A DNA stretch of 5,310 bases from DATDRM01 sp035291705. Its GTDB lineage: Bacteria; Chloroflexota; Anaerolineae; Anaerolineales; UBA4823. The position numbers and the translations under genes are program-made. Every line of letters starts with the position of its first letter. Position 1 is the first letter of the stretch. Under the pieces are notes generated by a model. That model saw only the letters and a program-made list of their open reading frames with translations, was not told the DNA's origin and ran no database searches. The DNA lies in contig DATDRM010000338.1 of NCBI GenBank assembly GCA_035291705.1, positions 1 through 5,310 on the forward strand, written 5' to 3'. Below, piece by piece: positions 4,706-5,310 of the stretch.

Positions 4706-5310
4706 ATGGCTAAAAAAACTGACACCCAAGGACGTACGACCGAGCCCAAAGAGGACAACACGCGCATAAATCCTGTGGCGCTCACCCTCACCATCTTTAT
4801 CGTTGGAGTGGCGAGCCTGGGCGTCATCTTGATGGACTACCAGGGAGTTGCTGGCTGGTTGATCGGCACAATCTTTGGTGTGCTGCTCTTCATTGGACTT
4901 TACATCATGCTGAGCTTGAAGATCGCCTCACAGTGGGAGAAGGCAGTCGTGCTGCACTTCGGGAAATTCCGCGGCCTGACCGGGCCAGGCTTGTTCTGGA
5001 TCATCCCCATCGTCGAGGCGGTCGCTAAATGGATCGATCACCGCGTGATGGTCACCCCATTCAGCGCCGAGAAGACTCTAACCAAGGATACCGTACCGGT
5101 CGACGTGGATGCGGTATTGTTCTGGATGGTGTGGGACGCTGAGAAGGCCGCTCTGGAAGTCGAAAATTACCGCAGCGCCATCGCCTGGGCAGCCCAAACC
5201 GCCCTGCGTGAGGTGATCGGCCAGATGAGCCTGGCCGACATCCTGGTCGGGCGGGCAAAAATGGACGCCGACCTGCAGAAGATCATCGACGAACGCACCA
5301 ACCCGTGGGG
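4706..5310 (+). CDS. SPFH/Band 7 membrane protein, stomatin/slipin-like (3' end cut by window)
   Basis: N-terminal 201 residues of a stomatin/prohibitin-family membrane scaffold, running off the right edge. Two predicted membrane helices (about residues 23-43 and 50-70) follow a hydrophilic 20-residue head. The SPFH domain starts near residue 76: QWEKAVVLHFGKFRG, GPGLFWIIP (93-101), then TLTKDTVPVDVDAVLFW (124-140), VENYRSAIAWAAQTALREVIGQMSL (152-176) and DERTNPWG at the edge, a standard slipin order. Family members form oligomeric microdomains in the inner membrane and often pair with an NfeD-type protein; none is visible here. Start ATG 4706 has an AGGAG (4698-4702) ribosome site, 3 nt away. 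Co-transcription with the GntR gene 48 nt upstream is likely. No link to cysteine metabolism is evident. Confidence 0.92.
   Translation, partial: MAKKTDTQGRTTEPKEDNTRINPVALTLTIFIVGVASLGVILMDYQGVAGWLIGTIFGVLLFIGLYIMLSLKIASQWEKAVVLHFGKFRGLTGPGLFWIIPIVEAVAKWIDHRVMVTPFSAEKTLTKDTVPVDVDAVLFWMVWDAEKAALEVENYRSAIAWAAQTALREVIGQMSLADILVGRAKMDADLQKIIDERTNPW

Noticed and set aside
1..5310. CRISPR array, tRNA or rRNA gene, transposase or phage remnant
   Set aside because: No long spaced repeats, tRNA-like cloverleaf, rRNA sequence or mobile-element protein was seen on either strand.

Overview
The window looks like bacterial chromosome from a GC-rich lineage. A Chloroflexota/Anaerolineae-type organism is my best guess, from codon use, the short heptamer and octamer repeats and the gene mix, but nothing here proves taxonomy.

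Minus-strand block (about 4133 down to 1). A five-gene operon reads leftward: cysM (3874-2927), a JAMM/Mec metalloprotease (2930-2499), a CysO-like sulfur carrier fused to a DUF4395 membrane domain (2425-1691), a membrane-anchored thioredoxin-like protein (1688-1212) and a MoeZ-type E1 with a C-terminal rhodanese domain (1161 to beyond base 1). The set matches the Mycobacterium tuberculosis CysM-CysO-Mec-MoeZ route, in which sulfur is delivered as a protein thiocarboxylate. MoeZ adenylates and sulfurates the CysO Gly-Gly terminus. CysM attaches the aminoacrylate unit to give CysO-Cys. Mec releases cysteine. The unusual point is that the CysO Gly-Gly here is internal and continues without a stop into a predicted four-helix membrane domain with its own Cys-x-x-Cys.

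Control region (3875-4234). A perfect 10-bp inverted repeat carries two outward-facing TTGACA boxes. One serves a near-consensus promoter for the cys operon, the other a near-consensus promoter for a GntR-family gene. The cys transcript has a leader of about 225 nt. It holds an 11-codon ORF (MFICSCIGRGS, two Cys codons) with a well-placed GGAG, a strong hairpin overlapping its stop codon, a competing downstream pairing, and a terminator-like hairpin with a T6 run just before cysM. This looks like a cysteine-responsive attenuator. The GntR promoter runs into six 8-bp units of TACAATNN type, which begin at the -10 box.

Plus-strand block (4235-5310). A YtrA-type GntR regulator (140 aa) is followed 48 nt later by a stomatin/slipin-like SPFH membrane protein that runs off the right edge. 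They probably form a separate, autoregulated unit.
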